Shown: piece by piece, positions 44,837 to 52,792 of the stretch | Layout: every line of letters begins with the position of its first letter | How positions within the stretch are numbered: position 1 is the stretch's first letter | Assembly (NCBI RefSeq): GCF_006874625.1 | Contig: NZ_CP030034.1 | Coordinates: forward strand, 2,976,001 to 3,040,000 | DNA: 64,000 bases | Reading direction: 5' to 3' | Source: Bdellovibrio sp. NC01 | Lineage (GTDB): Bacteria; Bdellovibrionota; Bdellovibrionia; Bdellovibrionales; Bdellovibrionaceae | Made by a program: the position numbers and the translations under genes | The notes under the pieces: model-generated | Database searches by the model: none | Told to the model about the DNA's origin: nothing | Seen by the model: only the letters and a program-made list of their open reading frames with translations

Positions 44837-46486
44837 CTAACTCAAACCCACCAGGTGCGCGACTTTCGAGACAAGTTTCGGGCTTGAGAACGGCTTGCCG
44901 AAGAATTCATTAAAGCCGTTGCCCAGTGCCTTTTGCTCACTCTCTTTATCCGTAAAGGCTGTCACTGCGATCATGGGGGTTTGCGTGCCCAACGACGTTC
45001 TGCCGGCACGAACCTTACGGGCAAGTGAAAAGCCATCTTCTTCAGGCATACTTAAATCTGAAACCACAAGGTCGAACGGAAAGAGTTGCGCCAAACGAAG
45101 AGCTTCATTCACCGAATCCGCTTTTTCCACTTTCGCACCATTTTTTTTCAAAATAGTTTCAACGAGTGCGCGCGAATCATCATCGTCATCAACGACAAGA
45201 ATTTTTGCGCCTGTCAGAGGATGAACTCTTTCCGTTGAGTTTTTCGCGTACATAGAAAGTGCTTCCGCTGTTTTTTCTTTATTAAGATCAATCAGAGGAA
45301 TCGAGAATTCCAAAGTGGCTCCTTTATCCACGCCAGGACTTGACGCTTTAATTTTTCCACCGTGTGCTTCAACGAGATATTTTGTGATAGAAAGTCCCAA
45401 GCCTAAACCTCCGTGGTGACGAGTCACTGATTCATCCGCTTGCTTAAAACGATCAAAAATAACATCCATGAACTCTGGAGAAATCCCTTCTCCATGATCT
45501 TCAACTTTCACAAGAACGCCCGGCCCTGATTTTTGAATTTTTACAAAGATCTGACCGTCATCTTTAGAAAACTTAATCGCATTGGTTAATAGATTCGCAA
45601 ATACTTGGCGTAAGCGATTTGCGTCGCCCAACACCAAAGCTGATGGCATCTGCGATAGGAACTCGATCTCGACGCGTTTTTTCTGGGCATCAAAGTGCAC
45701 GCTTTGAATCGCCTCTTTCGCGACGGCGACTAGATCCGTCGGTTTTAAATCCAAAGCAAGACGTCCCACCATCATCCGCGAGGTATCCAAAAGATCGTCG
45801 ACGATATGCGCTTGGTTGCGCGCATTGCGTGCGATGGTCTCTAGTCCCCGTTGAGTTTCACGATCATCGCTTTGTTCTTCGGTTAACATTTCTGACCAAC
45901 CTAAAATCGAATTCAATGGAGTGCGCAATTCGTGTGACACCGTCATCAGAAAATTGTCTTTCGCTTTATTGGCCTGATCCAGCTGATCAATTTGTGCTTT
46001 CAGATTTTTGACGAGCTCGACATTTTCCATCGCCACTGAAACAGTATCAGCCAAGGCCTGCAACATCTCGCGCTCTTCGGAAGTGGGCGTGTATTCTTTT
46101 GCCCAGTAAACGCCGATCGCGCCGATAGGATTTTCTTTACGAATAGGAAACATCGCTAGGCTTTTTACGAATGTGGGTTTGTACGCTTCAAGAGGAATGC
46201 GCGAGTCTTTGTAAATATCCGGAATGACAACCGACTGCTTGTGAGTCATCGACCAGCCACTCACACATGAATCCATTGGAAACTTTTGTCCCTTCCATAA
46301 GGGACTTATCGCATCTTCATCCGCGTAAAAGCAGAATCCGTTATCACGAAGCACGAAGGTCGCACCATCTGCGTGTACCAAGTCGCGAGCAGAGCTGCGC
46401 ACCAAGGTCATTATTTCTTCGATGCTTTTCACAGCAGAGAGATCTTGAATAACGCTAACGAGTCTTTTCATTTCAGCGCGTGCCAT
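44837..46486 (-). CDS. Hybrid histidine kinase (GAF-HisKA-HATPase-REC)
   Basis: 549 residues without membrane segments. GAF domain about residues 10-155 (SSARDLVHADGATFVL, FPIRKENPIGAIGVYW), HisKA with TVSHELRTPLNSILG, HATPase with GGLGLGLSITKYLVEAHGG, and a C-terminal receiver (ILVVDDDDDSR, VVSDLSMPEEDG). A cytosolic sensor kinase whose phosphate goes to its own receiver and then to an unknown partner. GAGGA precedes the ATG. Close in layout to the kinase at 11552-13834, but without PAS and membrane anchor. Confidence 0.92.
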   Translation of the reverse strand: MARAEMKRLVSVIQDLSAVKSIEEIMTLVRSSARDLVHADGATFVLRDNGFCFYADEDAISPLWKGQKFPMDSCVSGWSMTHKQSVVIPDIYKDSRIPLEAYKPTFVKSLAMFPIRKENPIGAIGVYWAKEYTPTSEEREMLQALADTVSVAMENVELVKNLKAQIDQLDQANKAKDNFLMTVSHELRTPLNSILGWSEMLTEEQSDDRETQRGLETIARNARNQAHIVDDLLDTSRMMVGRLALDLKPTDLVAVAKEAIQSVHFDAQKKRVEIEFLSQMPSALVLGDANRLRQVFANLLTNAIKFSKDDGQIFVKIQKSGPGVLVKVEDHGEGISPEFMDVIFDRFKQADESVTRHHGGLGLGLSITKYLVEAHGGKIKASSPGVDKGATLEFSIPLIDLNKEKTAEALSMYAKNSTERVHPLTGAKILVVDDDDDSRALVETILKKNGAKVEKADSVNEALRLAQLFPFDLVVSDLSMPEEDGFSLARKVRAGRTSLGTQTPMIAVTAFTDKESEQKALGNGFNEFFGKPFSSPKLVSKVAHLVGLS

Positions 46487-46994
46487 AGAATCCTCGGGAA
46501 CATTGAAAAAAGTCTTAAACTAAAATCGACGATTACTACTTTCACCTCTTTATTATAGTCCCCATTTGTACCGATCTTCTATGATCTCCCTTAGATTTCA
46601 CCGAAATTTTACAACGTACTCTTGGTGCGAATTTTCACCACTTTGCCTGGAAATTGAATTATCTCGCAAGGCGGCTCTGCTTCTGCATTTCATATTCACA
46701 AAAATAATCAAATGTTTAGCAAGAGAGGTCGTTTCTTACTCGGCTTCACAAGCTTGCCTCCATATTTTCTCGAGAGGAAATTTTAAGATTTCGTTCGTAT
46801 GCGTTTTAACAAATCGCGATCGTGAATCTGCTCGTAAGAAAATTCGTTTCACATGAAATGAATTTTCTCATGAAAGCAAAATTGCTTGTAAGCCTTGAGT
46901 CCCGCACTGGACAAGCATTTTAACAAAGGCCTTTTCTGGTCTTTTTTTTCGGCCGCGATGGGTGTCTTATGAAGATGTAGCTGAGGAGGATCTT
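46487..46994. other. Long AT-rich intergenic region before csbD
   Basis: 508 bp between divergent starts of the kinase and the CsbD-like gene. A 96-codon plus-strand frame at 46566-46856 lacks coding character and is not called. The right third holds two palindromes (46837-46868 and 46874-46887). The DNA is richer in A+T than its surroundings. No RNA gene recognised. Confidence 0.5.
46837..46887 (+). promoter_or_regulatory. Tandem palindromes upstream of the CsbD-like gene
   Basis: The first palindrome spans 46837-46868: outer arms AGAAAATTC/GAATTTTCT and inner arms TTTCA/TGAAA share one centre, giving 14-bp arms with one mismatch. The second spans 46874-46887: AAGCAA/TTGCTT with a 2-nt centre. 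They look like operators for dimeric regulators. The csbD start lies 108 nt further on. Confidence 0.5.
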
Positions 46995-47288
46995 ATGAAC
47001 AAACAAACTGTCAGCGGTGACTGGAAGATTCTCAAAGGCAAAATCAAAACGGCTTGGGGAAAATTAACCGATGACGATATTGATTCTGCAGAAGGTAACT
47101 TGAACGAGCTCGAAGGCAAAATTCAAAAAGCCTACGGCTTAACAAAGGAAGAGGCGACAAAAAAATTTAATGAATTTAGAAATAGTTTGAGTGACAGAAG
47201 TAATCCAGGAGAGGAAGAAATTAATAGAACTAGTTATTCTAGTGATGTTAACCAACCATCTCCGCGAGAACGAGACACTCATCATTGA
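46995..47288 (+). CDS. CsbD-family stress protein
   Basis: 97 residues from the ATG at 46995, which has GAGGAGGA upstream; an earlier in-frame ATG has none. Residues 8-60 match CsbD/YjbJ (GDWKILKGKIKTAWGKLTDDDIDSAEG and LEGKIQKAYGLTKEEA). CsbD proteins are small, hydrophilic and induced by general stress; their molecular role is unclear. A charged, Ser/Arg-rich tail of about 35 residues is added to the usual length, in AT-rich codons. A terminator ends the transcript at 47428-47468. Confidence 0.88.
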   Translation: MNKQTVSGDWKILKGKIKTAWGKLTDDDIDSAEGNLNELEGKIQKAYGLTKEEATKKFNEFRNSLSDRSNPGEEEINRTSYSSDVNQPSPRERDTHH

Positions 47289-47427
47289 GGTATAACGGAT
47301 GAAATAGAAAACAAAGGCTCAATTTTACGATGATAGAAATATTAGAGTGAAGTAACGAACCATTTGTACTTTTTCAAAAGTAATATCTCTACGAGAACTG
47401 CCCACTTACGAGTGAAGCAGCGATCAA

Positions 47428-47468
47428 ATTAGGAGAGCCCATTTATGGACTCTCCTAATCTTTTTTTT
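47428..47468 (+). terminator. Rho-independent terminator of csbD
   Basis: 10-bp perfect stem ATTAGGAGAG/CTCTCCTAAT with a 12-nt loop, followed by eight T. It overlaps the stop codon of the convergent lipoprotein gene by 2 nt. Confidence 0.9.
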
Positions 47469-48288
47469 AGAATGTGAATTGTAGTGGCGCAAGATGTCTG
47501 ACTGATTCCGGTGCGGAAACTTCAACCACCTTTACAATCCCCGTTGCTGATGGTTGTTTGTCAATGCATTTGCCTCGGGTTCCAAGAGTACCGAAATCTC
47601 TTGAGCTTTGATAAATTTCAGTACCAACTGGATATCCAACAACTTGATAATAGCGCATCAGCCCAGGGTCCTCCGTTTGCGATGCGAACACACGTCCAAC
47701 AAAATACGGATCTGCTTCGTCGCCCCTTCCTGTAAATGCGTCGCCAGTGCAATTAGGCCCCGTATAAACCACGGTTGAACTCGAGCCCGTAGGTTTGCCA
47801 GTTTTTACGTTATAAAAAACATATTGTCCGTTGGGCAATGCAATCAAAGCGGCGCTGTCAGAGCTGAATCTTTGATATTGCACGAGAACACCAATGAGTC
47901 TTGCTCCATCACGCAAAGATAACCGTTGTCCTTCTCCATCCACCCCATCGCGGCCATTAATACCATTTATTCCACTTGCTCCAGTAAGACCTACGACACC
48001 TTGTGAACCCGTATCACCCTTATCTCCTTTGGGTCCGCGTAAATCCACTAAGCTCCACTCGCCTTCTTTACAAACGAAGAATTGATTTTGGCTTGCATCG
48101 TAAGCAACAGATCCTTCTTTACCGTTAGAGCAGCTCTCGCTCGATACATTTGCAGCTTCCACCGTTGTTAGCTGAGATGAAGTCGCCTGCTTGCTTGCAG
48201 CTTCTGTTGAACTTTCCTTTGCAGAATCTAAGCACCCCATCAAGCTTGCACAGATCGAACTTACTAAGAGTGTATTTTTGCTGTTCAC
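47467..48288 (-). CDS. Lipoprotein with a short collagen-like segment
   Basis: 273 residues from the GTG at 48288, chosen because GGGAGG lies 5 nt upstream; the GTG two codons earlier overlaps it. Lipobox LMGC (Cys19). A Ser/Thr/Ala linker and a small Cys-containing part (ESCSNGK...FVCKEGEWSLVDL) lead to about 12 Gly-X-Y triplets (GPKGDKGDTG through NGRDGVDGEG). A C-terminal beta-rich domain of about 140 residues follows. Collagen-like rods often trimerise on the cell surface. The function is unknown; adhesion is inference. Confidence 0.78.
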   Translation of the reverse strand: MNSKNTLLVSSICASLMGCLDSAKESSTEAASKQATSSQLTTVEAANVSSESCSNGKEGSVAYDASQNQFFVCKEGEWSLVDLRGPKGDKGDTGSQGVVGLTGASGINGINGRDGVDGEGQRLSLRDGARLIGVLVQYQRFSSDSAALIALPNGQYVFYNVKTGKPTGSSSTVVYTGPNCTGDAFTGRGDEADPYFVGRVFASQTEDPGLMRYYQVVGYPVGTEIYQSSRDFGTLGTRGKCIDKQPSATGIVKVVEVSAPESVRHLAPLQFTF

Positions 48289-48595
48289 AACCACCTCCCG
48301 TTCTAAATTAGAACGCGTTTATCATTCTAACATTTTGAGCGAATGGGAAAACTCTGAACGACACTCTGTCGTAAACTGTGGAAATAACGAAGCTATTCGG
48401 TCTCAATTCCACGCGTTTTATATTCGAGTAGCGTAGAAACAACACTTTGCTATAAAGGACCCAACAAAAATCAGATCCCAAATATTCAAAATTAGACACT
48501 CCCACCCAGGGCCCACGCTCGCCAATGACGCGCCGATTTAGTTGACCGGGAATAGATTGGTTCCTAAGATCAGCGCTTTAACAGGAGAAAAGGCA
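48289..48595. other. Intergenic region between divergent lipoprotein and dioxygenase-like genes
   Basis: 307 bp holding both promoters. Short frames across it have no coding character. I see no clear dyad or RNA gene. AGGAGA at about 48583 is the ribosome-binding site of the gene at 48596. Confidence 0.45.
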
Positions 48596-49366
48596 ATGAC
48601 TAAAAAGCCATTCATGAACTTCACGATCGATCATACGACGATGTTGTTTCACCCTAATCTTTACCGTCTTTCTTACGTAGTTTTCCGTATTATCTTCGGC
48701 ACAACTCCAGACGATTTGTTGTACGAAAAAAAGCGTAAAGGTCAAAACGGCGAAAAAGACGTTTCGATGACATATGCGACTCGCGTGGGCACATGGGAAC
48801 CAAAAGAGCGCGATCCACTTCCAACGATTTTCGCAATCGTTCAACCTTCTGAACCTGCAAATCAACCTTCACACGTTCGTGAAATGTTGGATGGTCACAG
48901 CAATGTGGCGCACGTTCAGCATTTGGCTTTGCGTACTCCAGACTTGCTTGGTTTCTACGAACACTGCCTAGAGCGCGGTGTGCAATTCGTGACTCCGATC
49001 TTGAAAGACGATCACGAAAATTTGATTCAAGTTTTCTCTGGTGAGTGGTTCTTGCCGGGCGGAAAATCTTCTGGCTTCTTCTTCGAGTTCTTGCAACGCG
49101 ATCCAAGCGATAAAGAACTAGAAATTATCCAAAAGGCTAACAAACAAACTTGGTTCCGTGATGAAACATTCTTGGGTCTTTACGCTGAAAAAGAGCGTGA
49201 ATATCAATCAGGCAAAGTTCGTTCATTCTTGTCTGAAGAGTTGTTCAACGCGATCATCGCAAAATTGGGCGACAAACAAGTTTACGAAATCACTGAAGAC
49301 GATTTGGCAGCGATCGAAAAACTAATGATCGAAACAACTGCAAAAGCGAAAGCAGCAAAAGCTTAG
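48596..49366 (+). CDS. One-module 4-hydroxyphenylpyruvate-dioxygenase-like protein (VOC superfamily)
   Basis: 256 residues from the ATG at 48596 with AGGAGA upstream. The first 170 residues match the catalytic C-terminal half of HPPD: TIDHTTM (His13), HVQHLALRT (His109), LIQVFSGEW and FFFEFLQRD (Glu164), which together supply the 2-His-1-Glu iron site. Normal HPPD has about 350 residues in two modules; the first module is absent. A helical tail of about 85 residues follows, ending in Lys/Ala. Ring hydroxylation of a keto acid is possible, but the substrate is uncertain. No tyrosine-degradation gene lies nearby. Confidence 0.8.
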   Translation: MTKKPFMNFTIDHTTMLFHPNLYRLSYVVFRIIFGTTPDDLLYEKKRKGQNGEKDVSMTYATRVGTWEPKERDPLPTIFAIVQPSEPANQPSHVREMLDGHSNVAHVQHLALRTPDLLGFYEHCLERGVQFVTPILKDDHENLIQVFSGEWFLPGGKSSGFFFEFLQRDPSDKELEIIQKANKQTWFRDETFLGLYAEKEREYQSGKVRSFLSEELFNAIIAKLGDKQVYEITEDDLAAIEKLMIETTAKAKAAKA

Positions 49367-49373
49367 TAAATAA

Positions 49374-49405
49374 AAAAGGGAGGCTCCAACCTCCCTTTTC
49401 TTTTT
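49374..49405. terminator. Bidirectional terminator
   Basis: Stem AAAAGGGAGG/CCTCCCTTTT with a 6-nt loop, between the convergent dioxygenase-like and mtgA genes. Confidence 0.92.
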
Positions 49406-49411
49406 GAAGAG

Positions 49412-50176
49412 TTAGTTTTTACTCTCCCCTTCATCATCGTTATCAAATTTCAAATCTATAAAATCTAAGAGCGATTGTTTTTCATCCACCTGTGCGGTCG
49501 GTAACGGCGGACTGACACGGTATAAAATGCGATGCTGTCTTTTCACGACGTAATTGGAAGGACGATCAATTCTGAAGCGACGTGGATTCGGTAAGACCGC
49601 CGCGACTAAGGACGCTTGTGATGCGGAAATATTTTTCGCACTCTTTTTAAAGTATCTTTGCGAAGCGGCTTCCACCCCGTAAACGCCAGGGCCCATTTCG
49701 ATCACGTTCAGATAAACTTCCATGATGCGCTCTTTAGGCCAAACTGCTTCAATCAAGACTGTGAAGTAAGCTTCAAGTCCTTTGCGAACCCAGTCCCGTG
49801 ACGGCCACAAGAAGACATTCTTCGCCGTTTGCTGAGATATGGTGCTGGCACCTTTCACTTTTTTGTGGGTCTTGTTGTACTTCATCGCTTTTTCGATGGC
49901 ATCGAAGTCAAAACCGTTGTGTTCAAAAAAGCGGGCGTCTTCCGCTTTCAAGACAGCCTTTTGCATGGACGGAGAAATTTCAGATAAAGGCACCCACTCT
50001 TTTTCAATGCCGACAAGACTGCCGCTAAAGACAGATTGTGCTGAACGAATAAGCATCAGTGGAGTAACGAAGACTGGGACAAATCGGTAAAACAGAACAG
50101 ATCCGACACTGCCGATCACGAAGACCAAAGAGGCAGTTAAAAAGAAGCGAACTAAACGGATCCAAAGAGGTTTCAT
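49412..50176 (-). CDS. mtgA: Monofunctional peptidoglycan transglycosylase
   Basis: 254 residues, N-terminal membrane anchor (residues about 8-30), then a GT51 domain: KAEDARFFEHNGFD (catalytic Glu), GASTISQQTAKNVFLWPSRDWVRKGLEAYFT and KERIMEVYLNVIEMGPGVYG. No transpeptidase part, and the length is that of MtgA. It polymerises lipid II into glycan strands at the inner membrane. A charged tail of about 25 residues is added. A terminator-bounded single gene. Confidence 0.93.
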   Translation of the reverse strand: MKPLWIRLVRFFLTASLVFVIGSVGSVLFYRFVPVFVTPLMLIRSAQSVFSGSLVGIEKEWVPLSEISPSMQKAVLKAEDARFFEHNGFDFDAIEKAMKYNKTHKKVKGASTISQQTAKNVFLWPSRDWVRKGLEAYFTVLIEAVWPKERIMEVYLNVIEMGPGVYGVEAASQRYFKKSAKNISASQASLVAAVLPNPRRFRIDRPSNYVVKRQHRILYRVSPPLPTAQVDEKQSLLDFIDLKFDNDDEGESKN

Positions 50177-50191
50177 GGCCTGTTTTTAAAT

Positions 50192-50228
50192 AAAAAAAGC
50201 CCCAAAGTAAAAGTAACTTTGGGGCTTC
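50192..50228 (-). terminator. Terminator after the Lys/Ala-rich small protein gene
   Basis: 10-bp perfect stem GCCCCAAAGT/ACTTTGGGGC with a 7-nt loop; on the minus strand it is followed by seven T. It lies between the small gene and mtgA. Confidence 0.92.
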
Positions 50229-50242
50229 GAATAAAATTCAGA

Positions 50243-50464
50243 TTATTGACCAGCGCCAGTTGCAGGTGCTGCTGCAGGAGCTGCTTCCATAGCTGGAGCT
50301 GAATCAGCAGGAGCTGCCGCAGCTTTCTTCTTAGAAGATTTTTTGTGAGAAGCAGAGTGAGCTGCTTTTTTGCCGTGGTGCTTTTTCTTCGCTTCAGCAG
50401 CGAAAGGCATAGCAAGAGTTGCAACAAGAGCTACAAGAGCCATTTTAGATAGTGCGTTTTTCAT
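50243..50464 (-). CDS. Small exported Lys/Ala/His-rich protein
   Basis: 73 residues. Signal peptide (cut near AEA, residue 25), then a basic part with repeated KKHHGKK and SHKKSSKKK, then an Ala/Pro end (residues about 49-73). A perfect ribosome-binding site (GGAGG) and its own terminator mark it as a real and probably well expressed gene. No family recognised. It could bind polyanions such as DNA, lipopolysaccharide or polyphosphate outside the cytosol; that is inference from charge. Confidence 0.75.
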   Translation of the reverse strand: MKNALSKMALVALVATLAMPFAAEAKKKHHGKKAAHSASHKKSSKKKAAAAPADSAPAMEAAPAAAPATGAGQ

Positions 50465-50629
50465 GAATCCTCCGTTGATTATGATCTTAAAAATCGCGGT
50501 TAAATATTGTTAAAGATAGGCTATGGTAGCATAAGCTTGTCACCTAGCAAGGTCCTAAAATAAATTAAACAACGCGGCCCATCTTTAGCCTGCATCTTAA
50601 CTGAACTATAAAGAACACAAGAGGTCCTC

Positions 50630-51694
50630 ATGAATTCACTCCTGTTTTCACCACTTAAACTTCGCAGTCTTACTCTTAAAAATCGCATCGCGGTTTCTCC
50701 GATGTGTCAGTACTCCGCGAAGGATGGCGTGCCTAATTCTTGGCATATGGTGCACTTGGGTTCCCGTGCCGTCGGCGGAGCTGGATTGATTATTGTTGAG
50801 GCAACTGGCGTTTCACCCGAAGCACGCATCAGTCCAGGGGACTTGGGTCTTTGGAACGATCAACAGACCGAAAGCTTTAAGCCCATCGTTTCATTTATCA
50901 AGGAAAACGGAGCTGTCGCAGGGATTCAGCTTGCACATGCCGGAAGAAAAGCATCAACCGACGTTCCATGGAGAGGTGGCAAGGGTCTGACGCCTCAACA
51001 AGAAGGTTGGCAAACTCTCGCACCGAGTGCGATTTCTTATTCCGACAAATACACGATGCCTAAAGAGATGAGCACGGATGAGATCGAACAAATGATCCAG
51101 GATTTCTGTTCTGCGACTCAACGAGCGATTAATGCCGGATTCCAAGTCATCGAATTGCACTTTGCGCACGGTTATTTAATGCACCAATTCCTTTCGCCCC
51201 TATCAAATCATCGCCATGATCAATATGGCGGCACTTTAGAAAATCGCATGCGTATGCCTTTAAAAGTGGTCGAGGAAGTGCGCAAAGTTATGCCGTCTGA
51301 TATGCCCTTGCTTGTGCGCATCTCTGCAACAGACTGGGCCGAGGGTGGCTGGGATTTAGATCAAAGCCTGATTTTCTGCCAAGAGTTGAAAACCCGCGGC
51401 GTAGATCTTATTGATTGTTCTTCGGGCGGTTTGACGGGCGCACAAAAAATAGCTGTGGGTCCTCACTACCAAGTGCCATTCGCAGAAGCCGTTAAAAAAG
51501 AAGCTGACATTTTGACCGGAGCTGTGGGACTTATCACTGATCCCGAGGCCGCTGAACAGATTCTCACTTCGGGAAAAGCGGATCTTGTATTACTTGCGCG
51601 CGAATTATTACGAGATCCCTACTGGCCATTGCATGCCGCGAAAAAACTCGGCGTAGAAATAACTTGGCCACCTCAATATGAAAGAGCAAAATAG
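50630..51694 (+). CDS. NADH:flavin oxidoreductase, Old Yellow Enzyme family (YqjM-like)
   Basis: 354 residues. NRIAVSPMCQYSA has the Cys of the YqjM class. HFAHGYLMHQFLSPLSNHRHDQYGG has the substrate-binding His pair, and the FMN phosphate region GAVGLIT and DLVLLARELLRDPYWPLHAA close the barrel. It reduces activated C=C bonds with NADPH in the cytosol, often for detoxification. AGAGG precedes the ATG. The next gene begins 4 nt after its stop, so they are likely co-transcribed. Confidence 0.93.
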   Translation: MNSLLFSPLKLRSLTLKNRIAVSPMCQYSAKDGVPNSWHMVHLGSRAVGGAGLIIVEATGVSPEARISPGDLGLWNDQQTESFKPIVSFIKENGAVAGIQLAHAGRKASTDVPWRGGKGLTPQQEGWQTLAPSAISYSDKYTMPKEMSTDEIEQMIQDFCSATQRAINAGFQVIELHFAHGYLMHQFLSPLSNHRHDQYGGTLENRMRMPLKVVEEVRKVMPSDMPLLVRISATDWAEGGWDLDQSLIFCQELKTRGVDLIDCSSGGLTGAQKIAVGPHYQVPFAEAVKKEADILTGAVGLITDPEAAEQILTSGKADLVLLARELLRDPYWPLHAAKKLGVEITWPPQYERAK

Positions 51695-51698
51695 AGTT

Positions 51699-52181
51699 AT
51701 GACAAATACGCCTCACCATTCAAATGCAATGCAAGTTCGCCAGGCCCTGTGGGCTTTGCAAAAAGAAATTTTGAATTCTTTGAAAGAGCAATTCGATAGC
51801 GAAGTGGGCTACGTGGCTGCTCCGACAGAGTGGTTTCAAGTTTTGATGACGGCTGAACGTTATGTGTGGTTGAAAGAGCTGACGTCGTTGATGGCCGATA
51901 TCGACATCATGACCGAGCTTGAAGAGATCACTGAAACCCACTCAAGCACAGCGCGCGCAGAAATCGAGCGCCTCTTGCTTGAACACGTTGAGCACTCTGA
52001 CTTTGCAAAACAATATAAAGCACTTTTGACATCTGGCGTGGATCTTATGCCAGCACACTCGCGCTTAAAAGCCGCTGTTCAACATTTACCTAAGGTCGAG
52101 ATGACGAAAGACCAATCGCTTGCCGAAAGAAAAACTTGGCACGAACAGCACCGTCATCAAGCACGTAAAAAAAGAAATTAA
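51699..52181 (+). CDS. Conserved hypothetical helical protein
   Basis: 160 residues from the ATG at 51699; an in-frame ATG at 51678 inside the previous gene is the alternative. Helical, cytosolic, with QALWALQKEILNSLKEQFDSEVGYVAAPTEWFQVLMTAERYVWLKELTSLMADID resembling an unnamed family found in many proteobacteria and cyanobacteria (the P-x-E-x-x-x-LL, F-A-WL-xx-LS pattern). The function is unknown. The tail is rich in His, Lys and Arg. Confidence 0.75.
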   Translation: MTNTPHHSNAMQVRQALWALQKEILNSLKEQFDSEVGYVAAPTEWFQVLMTAERYVWLKELTSLMADIDIMTELEEITETHSSTARAEIERLLLEHVEHSDFAKQYKALLTSGVDLMPAHSRLKAAVQHLPKVEMTKDQSLAERKTWHEQHRHQARKKRN

Positions 52182-52200
52182 GATCCGCTAAAAGACATGT

Positions 52201-52247
52201 CCTCACCTGATCGCACTTTAAAGTAATTTAGAGATATCAGGGAGGAC
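52201..52247 (+). promoter_or_regulatory. Leader hairpin covering the ribosome-binding site
   Basis: TCCTC plus CCTGAT (52201-52212, one bulged A) pair with ATCAGG plus GAGGA (52237-52247), 11 pairs in all. The 3' arm is the GGGAGGA ribosome-binding site of the gene at 52251. A perfect ACTTTAAAGT lies in the loop. Confidence 0.5.
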
Positions 52248-52250
52248 ATT

Positions 52251-52790
52251 ATGTTTTTCCGAAAACTCTTCTTCTGTGTCTTCTTAGTCTGTGGTTCTTT
52301 CGCAGCCGCTGCCGTCAGTTTCCACCTTACTTCCGCCGTTGAAAATTTTAGCTTCTTAAACTCGCTTAATTCAGGGCGCAGTCTTTACGAAAAATATGGT
52401 GGCTATCAAACCATAAAAAAAATTGTCGATGATACCGGAGCTGCTTTGCTTTTGGATCCCGTCACAGCGCCGTTCTTATTATCGGGAAGTACTTCCGAAG
52501 CCGACTCTTTTGATCGGGTCTTAAGCTGCTTGGACCAACAATTCAGTTCACTTATGGGTGGCCCCTATAACTATCCCGATGTCTCTTACTTCCGTGGTGC
52601 ACCGAACGAAGGATACTCTTGCTACGAAATCAAATCCTTGCAAAGCAATTTTAATCTCTCCCCTGAGGTCTATGATCGCTTTATGGTGATTTTGATTGAT
52701 GTGCTTCGTTCGAACGGAGTCAGCAATAACGACGTGAAATTAATTACTGAACAAATGAACTTACAACACGACGATTTAGTGGGGCTGTAA
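52251..52790 (+). CDS. Exported protein of unknown function
   Basis: 179 residues with a signal peptide (cut near AAA, residue 20). Two Cys (SCLDQ, YSCYEI) could pair. Helical with a segment FMVILIDVLRSNGVSNNDVKLITEQM near the end. The helical ending and YEKYGGYQTIKKIVDD start recall truncated-haemoglobin-like helices, but the proximal His is not in an expected place, so no call is made. The next gene starts 2 nt later; the two form an operon with a shared terminator. Confidence 0.7.
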   Translation: MFFRKLFFCVFLVCGSFAAAAVSFHLTSAVENFSFLNSLNSGRSLYEKYGGYQTIKKIVDDTGAALLLDPVTAPFLLSGSTSEADSFDRVLSCLDQQFSSLMGGPYNYPDVSYFRGAPNEGYSCYEIKSLQSNFNLSPEVYDRFMVILIDVLRSNGVSNNDVKLITEQMNLQHDDLVGL

Positions 52791-52792
52791 TC

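Noticed and set aside
46566-46856. 96-codon plus-strand frame before csbD
   Set aside because: No ribosome-binding site, no recognisable fold, odd composition and it lies in an AT-rich regulatory region.
52251-52790. Truncated haemoglobin
   Set aside because: YEKYGG start and helices are similar in feel, but there is a signal peptide and no well-placed proximal His.
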